Source: Synechococcaceae cyanobacterium | GTDB taxonomy: Bacteria; Cyanobacteriota; Cyanobacteriia; PCC-6307; Cyanobiaceae | Assembly (NCBI GenBank): GCA_947460085.1 | Contig: CANHGA010000022.1 | Location: forward strand, 1 to 14,985 | DNA: 14,985 nucleotides | Direction of reading: 5' to 3' | Part shown: in pieces, positions 7,388-13,868 of the stretch | How positions within the stretch are numbered: position 1 is the stretch's first letter | Layout of the letters: each line of letters begins with the position of its first letter | The notes under the pieces: model-generated | The model's input: the letters and a program-made list of their open reading frames with translations, nothing else | Database searches by the model: none | Told to the model about the DNA's origin: nothing | Program-made: the position numbers and the translations under genes

Positions 7388-7876
7388 TCAAGCCTTCTTG
7401 AAAGCCAGGGAGGCGGAGTTCACGCAGTAACGCTGGCCGGTGGGAGCAGGGCCATCGTTGAACACATGGCCTAAATGGGCATCGCAATTGGTGCAACGAA
7501 TTTCGGTGCGCACCATGCCGTGGGTGCTATCGGTGAGGGTGGTGATCGCCCCGCTACTCACCCCATCCCAAAAGCTGGGCCAACCGGTGCCCGACTCAAA
7601 CTTGGTGGCCGAACTGAACAGCTCTTCCCCACAGCACACGCAGTGGTACATCCCGGTGTCCTTGTTGTTCCAGTAGGCCCCTGTGAAGGCGCGCTCCGTG
7701 CCCCCTTGGCGGGCAATACGAAACTGATCTGGGGTGAGCCGATCGCGCCACACCTCCTCAGCCACGCCCCGGGCCAAGCCGCTTTCCACCCCACAGGCCG
7801 ATGCTGCGGCGCTATCGACTGCTGCGCTGTCGACTGCGGAGCTTTCTGCAGCGGAATTCTGGGAACGATCAGACAT
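7388..7876 (-). CDS. msrB: Peptide-methionine (R)-S-oxide reductase MsrB
   Basis: MsrB reduces methionine-R-sulfoxide in oxidised proteins back to methionine, using thioredoxin as reductant. From the ATG at 7876 the product is 162 residues. The zinc site is complete, with C79 and C82 in CVCC and C128 and C131 in CTNC. The catalytic cysteine is C151 in RYCVNS. Other family motifs seen are FESGTGWPSFW and CDAHLGHVFNDGP. The first 42 residues are an extension rich in Ser, Ala and Asp (AVDSAAVDSAA) outside the enzyme core; it is not an obvious signal peptide. An in-frame TTG at 7912 would add 12 residues and start 2 bases after the stop of the upstream lpxB-like gene. I prefer the ATG, without a clear Shine-Dalgarno to decide it. 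The gene is probably the last of a tRNA-Leu / lpxB-like / msrB run. Confidence 0.93.
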   Translation of the reverse strand: MSDRSQNSAAESSAVDSAAVDSAAASACGVESGLARGVAEEVWRDRLTPDQFRIARQGGTERAFTGAYWNNKDTGMYHCVCCGEELFSSATKFESGTGWPSFWDGVSSGAITTLTDSTHGMVRTEIRCTNCDAHLGHVFNDGPAPTGQRYCVNSASLAFKKA

Positions 7877-7914
7877 GGAAGGCTGTAACCCCAACAAAGC
7901 CAGGTAAGCCAAGC

Positions 7915-9207
7915 CTAGGCATCGAAGCCAGCCGGCAGGAGCTCCTCCACCATCGCAGCCAAGCTCGCTACTGCCCCCGGCTGGCCCCTGAAGCTGCGCA
8001 GGTCATCCCGGAGCCCGGCTAACCGCCCTGGGCTGGCCAGCCAATCGGCAGCCTCCTGGGCAATCTGCTCCGGGGTGATCGGACCAACCCGCTCGGGCAC
8101 CAACAGGCGGCCGGCGGCGATGTTGGGCGAGGAGAGAAAGCCCCGATGGCGCAGGCGCCAGGCGGTGAGGGCAACCCCAAAGAACCAGCGCAGCATTGGC
8201 AGGCGCCCCAGCAAACCGGCCAGGCCATCCCAGGCCTGCATCACATGCAGATGCTGGGTGGGCACGAGCACCAACATCGGCAGGCCGAGGGCCGCCAGTT
8301 CCGCCGTATTGGCCCCAACGGTGGTGAGCGCCAATTGGCATTGGCTGAGGGCGCCATGCACCGGGTTCTCCAGCAACACAGCGATGCGCGTGCCCGCAGG
8401 CGTCACCAAGTCATCACCCACCAGCTGGGGGTCTCCCGAGCCGTAGCAGCCTGCGATTGGATTGCTGGGGCCGGCGTAGTGGAGCAGGTCCGCCACCGTG
8501 GCCGTGGGGGCCAAGGGCAGCAGAAACCGGCAACCCGGACGCAGGGCGGCGAGGCGATCCGCTGTCTCCAACAAAAACGGCATGCCCACCCTCAATTTCG
8601 CCCGTTTCGAGCCCGGGAACAGGGCGATCCACTCGCCCGGGGGCAAGGGGGCTTCCCCCCGGGCCGCCTCTGAAAGGTCGGCCATGAGATCGCCCACCAC
8701 GGCTGCCCGTGGCGACCAGCGGGGCGCCAGGCGTGCCGCCGCAACCTTCCCCATCAGGGCAATGCGGTCGTTCCATTGGGGCCAGCGAACGACCCACTCG
8801 GCATAGGTCAGGTGGCGGTAGCCCAACCGCGCCGAAAGCAACACCGTCCAAAACTGATCGCCCCCCAAAAACACCACCACGCCCTGCTTGGGCCAAGGGC
8901 CAAACCGCTGGGGCCGCAACAACAGCGACCAGAACTGGCGGGCTGAGGTGATCCGCTCAAACAGGTTCCAGCGGCCAGCCGCCCGGTCTTCCGAGCCCGT
9001 GCCGTTGGGGCAGGGCACCAACACCAGCCGGAGACTGCCGGGGGCCCCTGGGTGCTGGGGGCGCAGCCGCATCGAACGATGCAGGCGCTGGGCCAAGGGC
9101 CTAACCCAGGTCGTGAGTTCGCCGGGGCCATTGCTGACCAGAACGATCCCCACCGAGGCATCACCAGCTCCGGAACCAGCGCTGGCGGAGGACTGGCGAG
9201 GACTCAA
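7915..9207 (-). CDS. Lipid-A-disaccharide synthase-related protein (putative GT-B glycosyltransferase, cyanobacterial)
   Basis: The product is 430 residues and resembles the LpxB-related proteins conserved in cyanobacteria (COG4370-like by my recollection). The N-terminal Rossmann strand and glycine loop are IVLVSNGPGELTTW (about residues 21-34). The second domain starts at about residue 195 with ALFPGSKRAKL, similar to the LPGSR motif of LpxB. It continues with ALTTVGANTAELAALGLPML, the donor-nucleotide region that in LpxB contacts UDP-sugar. The reaction and substrate are unknown. Picocyanobacteria can have a reduced lipid A pathway, so true LpxB activity should not be assumed. The start taken is TTG at 9207, 17 bases after the end of tRNA-Leu; GTG at 9153 just before the first strand is an equally good alternative. 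msrB follows closely on the same strand. Confidence 0.7.
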   Translation of the reverse strand: MSPRQSSASAGSGAGDASVGIVLVSNGPGELTTWVRPLAQRLHRSMRLRPQHPGAPGSLRLVLVPCPNGTGSEDRAAGRWNLFERITSARQFWSLLLRPQRFGPWPKQGVVVFLGGDQFWTVLLSARLGYRHLTYAEWVVRWPQWNDRIALMGKVAAARLAPRWSPRAAVVGDLMADLSEAARGEAPLPPGEWIALFPGSKRAKLRVGMPFLLETADRLAALRPGCRFLLPLAPTATVADLLHYAGPSNPIAGCYGSGDPQLVGDDLVTPAGTRIAVLLENPVHGALSQCQLALTTVGANTAELAALGLPMLVLVPTQHLHVMQAWDGLAGLLGRLPMLRWFFGVALTAWRLRHRGFLSSPNIAAGRLLVPERVGPITPEQIAQEAADWLASPGRLAGLRDDLRSFRGQPGAVASLAAMVEELLPAGFDA

Positions 9208-9224
9208 GTTGTGGAAAAGAAAAA

Positions 9225-9306
9225 TGCGGATGGCGAGACTTGAACTCGCAAGGCCGAAGCCACACGCCCCTCAAACGTGCGTGTCTACCAATTCCACCAC
9301 ATCCGC
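9225..9306 (-). tRNA. trnL-GAG: tRNA-Leu, anticodon GAG
   Basis: The acceptor stem GCGGATG/CATCCGC, D-arm (GTG...CAC), anticodon stem CACGT/GCGTG, long class II variable arm (GGC-TTCG-GCC) and T-arm GCGAG/CTCGC around TTCAAGT all fold. The anticodon loop is TTGAGGG with GAG at 9272-9270, reading the CUC and CUU codons. CTC is heavily used in the genes around it. CCA is not encoded. A TTTTTCTTTT run follows the discriminator A (9225) directly, which may help 3' processing or termination. Confidence 0.96.
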
Positions 9307-9350
9307 TTGTGATTCGGCTGGGCCCTAAAGCCCCTCCGGGTGGCACGGTT

Positions 9351-9364
9351 AGCCCCTTGGGGCT
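9351..9364. repeat. Inverted repeat AGCCCC-TT-GGGGCT flanked by direct repeats of CTCCGGGT
   Basis: A perfect 6-bp inverted repeat with a 2-base centre lies between the divergent tRNA-Leu and accC. It is flanked by two copies of CTCCGGGT at 9334-9341 and 9365-9372, whose starts are 31 bases apart (about three helical turns). AGCCCCT also recurs at 9329-9335 and 9351-9357. The arrangement looks like a protein-binding site, but as RNA it could also be a leader hairpin. No function is shown. Confidence 0.5.
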
Positions 9365-9384
9365 CTCCGGGTAAGCAATATACC
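9357..9384 (+). promoter_or_regulatory. Candidate accC promoter, overlapping a divergent -10-like box
   Basis: TTGGGG (9357-9362) and TATACC (9379-9384) are spaced by 16 bases and would place the accC start of transcription near 9391, about 60 bases before the ATG. The opposite strand reads TATATT at 9382-9377, a -10-like box for tRNA-Leu with no clear -35. If both are real, the two promoters overlap and would compete. Confidence 0.28.
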
Positions 9385-9450
9385 TATCGGCTTCAGCCCG
9401 GTGAGCACTGATACAGTCCGGCACAGCCTTTATCAGCTGAGTCGCGGCGG

Positions 9451-10806
9451 ATGTCCATCGGCAAATTGCTGATCGCCAACCGGGGCGAGATCGCCCTCCG
9501 GATCCTTCGCACCTGCAGGGAACTGGGCATCCCCACCGTGGCTGTGTACAGCACGGTCGACAAGAACGCGCTGCACGTGCAGCTGGCCGATGAAGCCGTC
9601 TGCGTGGGCGAGGCCCCCAGCAGCAAGAGCTACCTCCATATCCCAAACATCCTGGCCGCCGCCACATCCCGCGGCGCCGATGCCATTCACCCCGGCTACG
9701 GCTTCCTGGCCGAAAACGCTCGCTTCGCCGAAATCTGCGCCGACCACGGCATCACCTTTGTGGGGCCATCGCCGGAAGCGATCCGCTCCATGGGCGACAA
9801 ATCAACCGCCAAGGCCACCATGCAGAAGGTGGGTGTGCCCACCATCCCGGGAAGCAAGGGACTGCTCTCCAACCCCAGGGAGGCGGCAGCCCTGGCCGAG
9901 GGCATGGGGTATCCGGTGATGATCAAAGCCACCGCCGGTGGCGGCGGCCGTGGCATGCGGCTGGTTCCCTCGGCCGACCAGCTCGACAACCTGTTCAAGG
10001 CCGCCCAAGGCGAAGCAGAGGCCGCCTTTGGCAACCCAGGCCTGTACATGGAGAAATTCATCGATCGGCCCCGGCACGTGGAAGTGCAGGTGCTGGCCGA
10101 TCGCCACGGAAATGTGGTGCACCTTGGTGAGCGCGACTGCTCGATTCAGCGACGCCACCAAAAGCTGCTGGAAGAGGCCCCCAGCGTGGCGATTAACGCC
10201 GATTTAAGGCGCCAGATGGGGGATGCGGCCGTGGCTGCGGCCCGCACCATTGGCTACGAGGGTGCGGGCACCGTGGAATTCCTGGTGGATCGCAGCGGCA
10301 GCTTCTATTTCATGGAAATGAACACCCGCATCCAGGTGGAACATCCCGTGACCGAGATGGTGACGGGCATCGACCTCATCGCCGAGCAGCTGCGCATCGC
10401 CGGGGGCGAACCCATCTCCGTCAAGCAAGAGGAGATCAAGCTCACCGGCCATGCCATTGAGTGCCGAATCAACGCCGAAGATTCCCGCCAAAATTTCCGC
10501 CCCTCCCCGGGCAAGATCACCGGCTGGCTGCCCCCAGGCGGTCCAGGCGTGCGGGTCGACAGCCACGTCTACACCGGTTACGAAATTCCACCCTTCTACG
10601 ACTCGCTCATCGGCAAGGTGATCGTGTGGGGAACCGACCGCGACCACGCCCTCAAACGGCTGCGCCGGGCCCTCTCCGAATGCGCCGTGACCGGCATCCC
10701 AACAACGATCGAATTCCACCTGCAGCTGCTTGATCGTCCCGAGTTCCAGAGGGGCGACGTTCACACCAAGTTTGTGGAGCAGGAAATGCTGCCCCCGGGC
10801 AAGTAA
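9451..10806 (+). CDS. accC: Acetyl-CoA carboxylase biotin carboxylase subunit AccC
   Basis: AccC carboxylates biotin carried on AccB, using ATP and bicarbonate, in the first committed step of fatty-acid synthesis. The product is 451 residues, the normal length. The N-terminal domain starts IGKLLIANRGEIALRILRT. The ATP-grasp region has K117 and K159, the glycine loop GGGGRGM at 163-169, metal ligands E276 and E289, and catalytic R293 in EMNTRIQVEHPVTEM. All the expected catalytic residues are present. ATG at 9451 is the natural start. accB is not adjacent, which is usual in cyanobacteria. The gene stands alone: divergent from tRNA-Leu and convergent with the YggT gene, whose stop is 4 bases beyond its own. 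The repeat-rich upstream region may carry its regulation. Confidence 0.97.
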   Translation: MSIGKLLIANRGEIALRILRTCRELGIPTVAVYSTVDKNALHVQLADEAVCVGEAPSSKSYLHIPNILAAATSRGADAIHPGYGFLAENARFAEICADHGITFVGPSPEAIRSMGDKSTAKATMQKVGVPTIPGSKGLLSNPREAAALAEGMGYPVMIKATAGGGGRGMRLVPSADQLDNLFKAAQGEAEAAFGNPGLYMEKFIDRPRHVEVQVLADRHGNVVHLGERDCSIQRRHQKLLEEAPSVAINADLRRQMGDAAVAAARTIGYEGAGTVEFLVDRSGSFYFMEMNTRIQVEHPVTEMVTGIDLIAEQLRIAGGEPISVKQEEIKLTGHAIECRINAEDSRQNFRPSPGKITGWLPPGGPGVRVDSHVYTGYEIPPFYDSLIGKVIVWGTDRDHALKRLRRALSECAVTGIPTTIEFHLQLLDRPEFQRGDVHTKFVEQEMLPPGK

Positions 10807-10810
10807 GGCC

Positions 10811-11128
10811 TCAAGCCGCAATCTGCTGATGCAGCATCAATTGGGTGAGTAGGCCCTGCTGGCCCACCACCAACTCCCGAAACAGGCTGATCAAGCCCAC
10901 CCAGACCACCGGGGTCACGTCCACGCCGCCAATCGGTTGAATCAGGCGCCGGGTCAGGGCCAGAAGGGGCTCCGTGGGGGCACCGATCAGCCGCATCACC
11001 CCCTTGGTGAGATCAATCTGGGGGTACCAGGTGAGCACGATTCGAAACAGGAACAGCAGCGTCCACCCCGACAGCACCAGTCCCAGCAGCAGGTTCCCCC
11101 AGGCCAACAAAGACGAGGGCTGGGCCAT
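10811..11128 (-). CDS. YggT family (Ycf19-like) integral membrane protein
   Basis: The product is 105 residues from the ATG at 11128; GTG at 11161 would add 11. A long hydrophobic segment at about 5-35 ends in the family motif RIVLTWYP. The conserved loop motif APTEPLLALTRRLIQPIGGVDVTP leads into a second membrane helix (about 72-90). This one-repeat form matches the Ycf19/YggT proteins of cyanobacteria and plastids. Members have been linked to thylakoid organisation and nucleoid distribution in chloroplasts and to osmotic tolerance in bacteria; the molecular role is unclear. It diverges from psbX. Confidence 0.88.
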   Translation of the reverse strand: MAQPSSLLAWGNLLLGLVLSGWTLLFLFRIVLTWYPQIDLTKGVMRLIGAPTEPLLALTRRLIQPIGGVDVTPVVWVGLISLFRELVVGQQGLLTQLMLHQQIAA

Positions 11129-11251
11129 GCCGGACCATGCAAAGCCTGAAAGCGCCGTCACAAAGCTCTAAGCAGCTGGCCCATCAGCGTAGGAAGTCGG
11201 CTTGACTCCCTAGGATTCTTAAAAGCTTGTCGCCAAACAGCCGGCTGTGCC

Positions 11252-11374
11252 ATGACCCCTTCCCTCGCCAACTTCCTGAGCAGCCTCGGTTGGGGCGCGG
11301 TGATCGTGGTGGTGCCCATCACCATTGCCCTCGTGCTGATCAGCCAAAACGACCAACTGGATCGTCGACTCTGA
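11252..11374 (+). CDS. psbX: Photosystem II reaction centre protein PsbX
   Basis: This short gene encodes a 40-residue single-helix subunit of photosystem II that helps stabilise quinone binding at the QB side. The product begins MTPSLANFLSSLGWG, has one membrane helix at about 13-31 (AVIVVVPITIALVLI) and ends SQNDQLDRRL, all as in cyanobacterial PsbX. ATG at 11252 is the only reasonable start. No clear Shine-Dalgarno is seen. ycf66 follows 97 bases downstream on the same strand, and a YggT gene diverges upstream. A TTGACT at 11202-11207 lacks a partner at normal spacing, so I do not call a promoter. Confidence 0.96.
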   Translation: MTPSLANFLSSLGWGAVIVVVPITIALVLISQNDQLDRRL

Positions 11375-11404
11375 ATTCCTAGAGACCACCGGATCGCCCG
11401 ACGG

Positions 11405-11419
11405 GTAGGGGGTCCCTAC
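11405..11419 (+). terminator. Hairpin GTAGGG-GGT-CCCTAC between psbX and ycf66
   Basis: A perfect 6-bp stem with a 3-base loop lies 31 bases after the psbX stop and 53 bases before the ycf66 start. It could end psbX mRNA or protect its 3' end after processing. No T-run follows, so factor-independent termination is not well supported. Confidence 0.35.
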
Positions 11420-11471
11420 AGTGGGTTGATCACAGGGCTTCGAACTCGGAGCCTCCTACGGGTGACACACC

Positions 11472-12461
11472 GTGGTTAATGCCAGCCTCAATTGGGCCAG
11501 CATCGTGGGCATTGTGCTCGCGGTGGGCGGGGCGCTTCTCTATTTCATGCGCAGCTTTAAGCCTGCGCTGGCCAGGGATTACGACGTCTTCTTCGCTGCC
11601 ATTGGCCTGCTTTGTGGTGGCATTTTGTTTTTCCAGGGTTGGCGCCTGGATCCGATCCTGCAGTTTGGCCAATTTCTGTTGGCTGGATCGGCCGTTTTCT
11701 TCGCCTATGAAAGTGTGCGCTTAAGGGGCGTCACCACCGAGCAGGCGCGTCGATCGTCCTATTTCGACGACGAAGAACCCGTTCCCGCCGGTCCCTTTCG
11801 GCCCCGCATGGGGGGCCGCGCCTGGGGAGAAGGGGAGAGCGATCGCTTCGATGAGCCCGAGCCCTTCAAACGCCGGATCCCCGCCCGGGATGGCGAGGAT
11901 GAAGGCGAAGACTTCTACCGCCCCAGGCGAAGCAGCCGGGTGGCGATCCCCGAGCGCGCCGAAAGCCGTCGGCCTGCTGCCCAAGATGACTGGAGCACCG
12001 CCGATCGCACTCGCTTCAGTGCCGGTGGGCAGGCAAGCGCCAAGCCTGCCAACGATTTTGGTGCCCGTCGCCGGGACCGCGACGATGCCCCTGAAGCGCG
12101 CCGGGGCAGCCGGCCCATGGCCAGCTCCGAAGGCATGCCACGCTCGAGCCGCCGGGGCCCTGGCGGAGCGGGTGGTCCTGGCAATGCAACGAGCGAGCCC
12201 GGATCCAGGCCGCTGGGAGATCCCGCTTCCCCCCGAACGGCCGGAAGCATGCCCCAGGGCACCCCAATCCGGGGAAACCGACCTGGCACGGCACCTAGTG
12301 ATTCCAGGAACCCGGATTTCCGCAGCCCTGATTCCCGCAGCAATACCAACATCAGCGACGCAGACTTCAGCCCAATGACGCCTCCAAACCCGGGTCCGAA
12401 GACCGGCGGCCCCTCGGCGGGAGCGCGGCCCCGGGACAACAGCTCCCGCTTTGACGACTGA
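11472..12461 (+). CDS. ycf66: Ycf66 family membrane protein with long disordered tail
   Basis: The product is 329 residues. The N-terminal 85 residues are the conserved Ycf66 domain, with three hydrophobic helices (about 9-26, 38-55, 61-80) and the motifs VNASLNWASIVGIVLAVGG, GLLCGGILFFQGWRLDPILQ and FQGWRLDPILQFGQFLL. The start is GTG at 11472, giving the typical MVNASLNW N-terminus. Residues from about 90 to the end are hydrophilic, rich in Arg, Asp, Ser, Gly and Pro, and look disordered. Ycf66 occurs in cyanobacteria and some plastids, and its function is not established; thylakoid location is inferred. It lies between psbX and two lipoprotein genes on the same strand. Confidence 0.93.
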   Translation: MVNASLNWASIVGIVLAVGGALLYFMRSFKPALARDYDVFFAAIGLLCGGILFFQGWRLDPILQFGQFLLAGSAVFFAYESVRLRGVTTEQARRSSYFDDEEPVPAGPFRPRMGGRAWGEGESDRFDEPEPFKRRIPARDGEDEGEDFYRPRRSSRVAIPERAESRRPAAQDDWSTADRTRFSAGGQASAKPANDFGARRRDRDDAPEARRGSRPMASSEGMPRSSRRGPGGAGGPGNATSEPGSRPLGDPASPRTAGSMPQGTPIRGNRPGTAPSDSRNPDFRSPDSRSNTNISDADFSPMTPPNPGPKTGGPSAGARPRDNSSRFDD

Positions 12462-12497
12462 GCAGACTGAGCACTGAGCCACCATCCCATCCACCGC

Positions 12498-13106
12498 TTG
12501 CGGGCCCCTGGCCGGGCTAGTACCCGTGCAAGATTCACTGCCCGCGCCACTGCCCGCGCCATAGCCCGCGCCATAGCCATCACCCTGGGCTTGGCAGCAT
12601 GCCTAAGCAGCTGTTCAGGCGTGGGCCTGTTCGGCAGGCGGAGCGTTGGCCCCCTAAACCCCCTTGGCGCCGAGGACCGTCAAGACCCGGCCATCAGTGG
12701 CAATGGCAGGTTTCTCGCTTCGGTGCTGGAACAGGGCGGCAAGGCCATGGTGGTGCTTCAAGAGCAACCAGGCGGTCAAACCGTGGCATTGCGCCATCTG
12801 CGCAGCCACGAGCCCCACAGCTCGCCATCCTTGAGCTGGAACGGCCGCTACATCGCCGCCCTCGTGCAGCAAGGCCCTGAACGGGTGGCGATCCTGGAAG
12901 ACCGCGCCACCGGCAAGTTGCTGCGCCTGCCGCTGCCCAATGGCAGCCAGCCCGCACGCCTCAGCCTGGCTCCTGACGGCCAGCGCATCGCCATCGAAGT
13001 GATGGAAGGTGGCCAATCCAGGGTGCAACTCTTTGATCTGGCGGGCCAGCTCGAGCCAGACCTCCCTGGCGGCCTGGCGGTTCAGGGGGGTCCGAGCGCT
13101 CCATGA
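12498..13106 (+). CDS. Putative lipoprotein with three TolB-like (PD40) beta-propeller repeats
   Basis: The product is 202 residues. A basic N-region leads to a hydrophobic core (AIAITLGLAACLSSC) and a lipobox, with lipidated Cys at 39 (LSSC) or 35 (LAAC), so export and membrane anchoring are expected. Three blade-like repeats follow: about 63-100 (DPAISGNGRFLASV...MVVLQ), 109-147 (SPSLSWNGRYIAAL...VAILE) and 153-182 (ARLSLAPDGQRIAIEV...VQLFD). These match the TolB/PD40 pattern of a Gly- or Asn-Gly turn, two hydrophobic strands and a [VL]-x-[LV] strand. Full TolB has six blades, so this protein is half of one. The start is TTG at 12498; no better start keeps the signal peptide. It follows ycf66 by 36 bases, and its stop overlaps the next gene's ATG (ATGA). 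Confidence 0.75.
   Translation: MRAPGRASTRARFTARATARAIARAIAITLGLAACLSSCSGVGLFGRRSVGPLNPLGAEDRQDPAISGNGRFLASVLEQGGKAMVVLQEQPGGQTVALRHLRSHEPHSSPSLSWNGRYIAALVQQGPERVAILEDRATGKLLRLPLPNGSQPARLSLAPDGQRIAIEVMEGGQSRVQLFDLAGQLEPDLPGGLAVQGGPSAP
12537..12578 (+). repeat. 12-base tandem repeat in the signal-peptide coding region (3.5 copies)
   Basis: The units are actgcccgcgcc twice (12537-12548, 12549-12560), then atagcccgcgcc (12561-12572), then a half copy atagcc. In frame it encodes TARA-TARA-IARA-IA just before the hydrophobic core. It lengthens the basic N-region of the signal peptide and could vary between strains by slippage. Confidence 0.85.
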
Positions 13107-13630
13107 GAGCCCCCAGCCCCATGAATCGCATCAGCCACCGCATTCGCCACAAGCTTGGTCTTGCCGTCGCGATCGCCGCCAGCGCAGGCCTGCTCAGCGG
13201 GTGCATGGGAGCGATGCCAACGCCGATGGCGGCCCTCAATCGCCAATTGGCCATGGCGGGCACCAATCGGGCTCCCGCCCTCTCCGGGCGCTGGCTGGCT
13301 GTGATAACCGGGCGGGGCGGCCGCGACCAAGTGCTTCTGCTGGATGTAGCAGGCAACGCCCCTGTCCCGGTGCCGGGACTCAACCGGGGCGATGCCCAAC
13401 CGATCAGCGTCGGTGTGGATGCCAGCGGCGAGAGGCTCGCCCTCGTGCGGCAACTGGAAGGGCGCACCGAGCTGGTTCTTTACCGCCGATCGCTGATGAG
13501 TTTGCAGCCGATTCCCATGCAACCGGCCGGGGTTCCAAGCCAGGTCACGATGCGGGCCGATGGCAAGGAACTCGCCGTTCAGGTCAGCCGTGGGGGGCTA
13601 TGGCAAATCGATCTCATCGCCCTGCCCTAG
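13103..13630 (+). CDS. Putative lipoprotein with three TolB-like (PD40) repeats, coupled to the previous gene
   Basis: The product is 175 residues. The signal peptide has RHKLGLAVAIAASAGLLSGC with the lipidated Cys at 34. Three blade-like repeats follow at about 57-91 (ALSGRWLAVITGRGGRDQVLLLD), 99-138 (VGVDASGERLALVRQLEG...LVLY) and 145-175 (VTMRADGKELAVQVSRG...IDL). The ATG at 13103 overlaps the TGA of the upstream lipoprotein gene, so translation is coupled. The repeats differ from those of its neighbour, so this is not a recent duplicate. Function is unknown; TolB itself belongs to the Tol-Pal envelope complex, but no tolA, tolQ, tolR or pal is nearby. Confidence 0.75.
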   Translation: MRAPSPMNRISHRIRHKLGLAVAIAASAGLLSGCMGAMPTPMAALNRQLAMAGTNRAPALSGRWLAVITGRGGRDQVLLLDVAGNAPVPVPGLNRGDAQPISVGVDASGERLALVRQLEGRTELVLYRRSLMSLQPIPMQPAGVPSQVTMRADGKELAVQVSRGGLWQIDLIALP

Positions 13631-13642
13631 GCACCCGCTGGT

Positions 13643-13864
13643 CTAAGGAACCAGGCCTGCCCAGTGCAAAAAGGTGTCGCCGCCCACGAGCTCAATCGCC
13701 AAGACCGCCACAAACCCCACCATGGCGAAGCGTCCATTCACCCGCTCGGCGTAACCACTCCAGCCGAAAGCTGGCACATCGCCAGTGGTGGCGCTGGTGG
13801 TGGCAATGGTTGCGGCACTCGTTGACGGAGGAGCCTGGGGCTCCGGCTCGGGGGAGGTTGTCAT
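13643..13864 (-). CDS. hli: High-light-inducible protein (HLIP, one-helix CAB-like)
   Basis: From the ATG at 13864 the product is 73 residues. The N-terminal third is Pro/Thr/Ser-rich. The C-terminal part has the chlorophyll a/b-binding family motif, with E40, N43 and R45 in AERVNGRFAMVGF followed by a membrane helix VAVLAIELVGG. HLIPs bind chlorophyll and carotenoid and protect photosystem assembly under light stress. In-frame ATGs at 13891 and 13876 would overlap the upstream ABC gene; the 13864 start follows its stop by 4 bases. In either case the two are tightly linked and likely co-transcribed. The convergent lipoprotein gene ends 12 bases away. Confidence 0.93.
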   Translation of the reverse strand: MTTSPEPEPQAPPSTSAATIATTSATTGDVPAFGWSGYAERVNGRFAMVGFVAVLAIELVGGDTFLHWAGLVP

Positions 13865-13868
13865 GGGA

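Noticed and set aside
11202..11207. TTGACT upstream of psbX as a -35 element
   Set aside because: There is no TATAAT-like hexamer 15-19 bases downstream; the nearest candidates (TAGGAT, TTAAAA) are at wrong spacing.
11839..11846. HIP1 palindrome GCGATCGC, also at 13169-13176
   Set aside because: I saw only two copies in 15 kb, both inside coding sequence. That is not clearly above what this base composition gives, so it is not called as a feature.
13638..13654. Hairpin CTGGT-CTAAGGA-ACCAG between the second lipoprotein gene and the HLIP gene as a terminator
   Set aside because: The stem is only 5 bp with a 7-base loop, there is no T-run on either side, and it includes the HLIP stop codon. 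Chance occurrence is likely.
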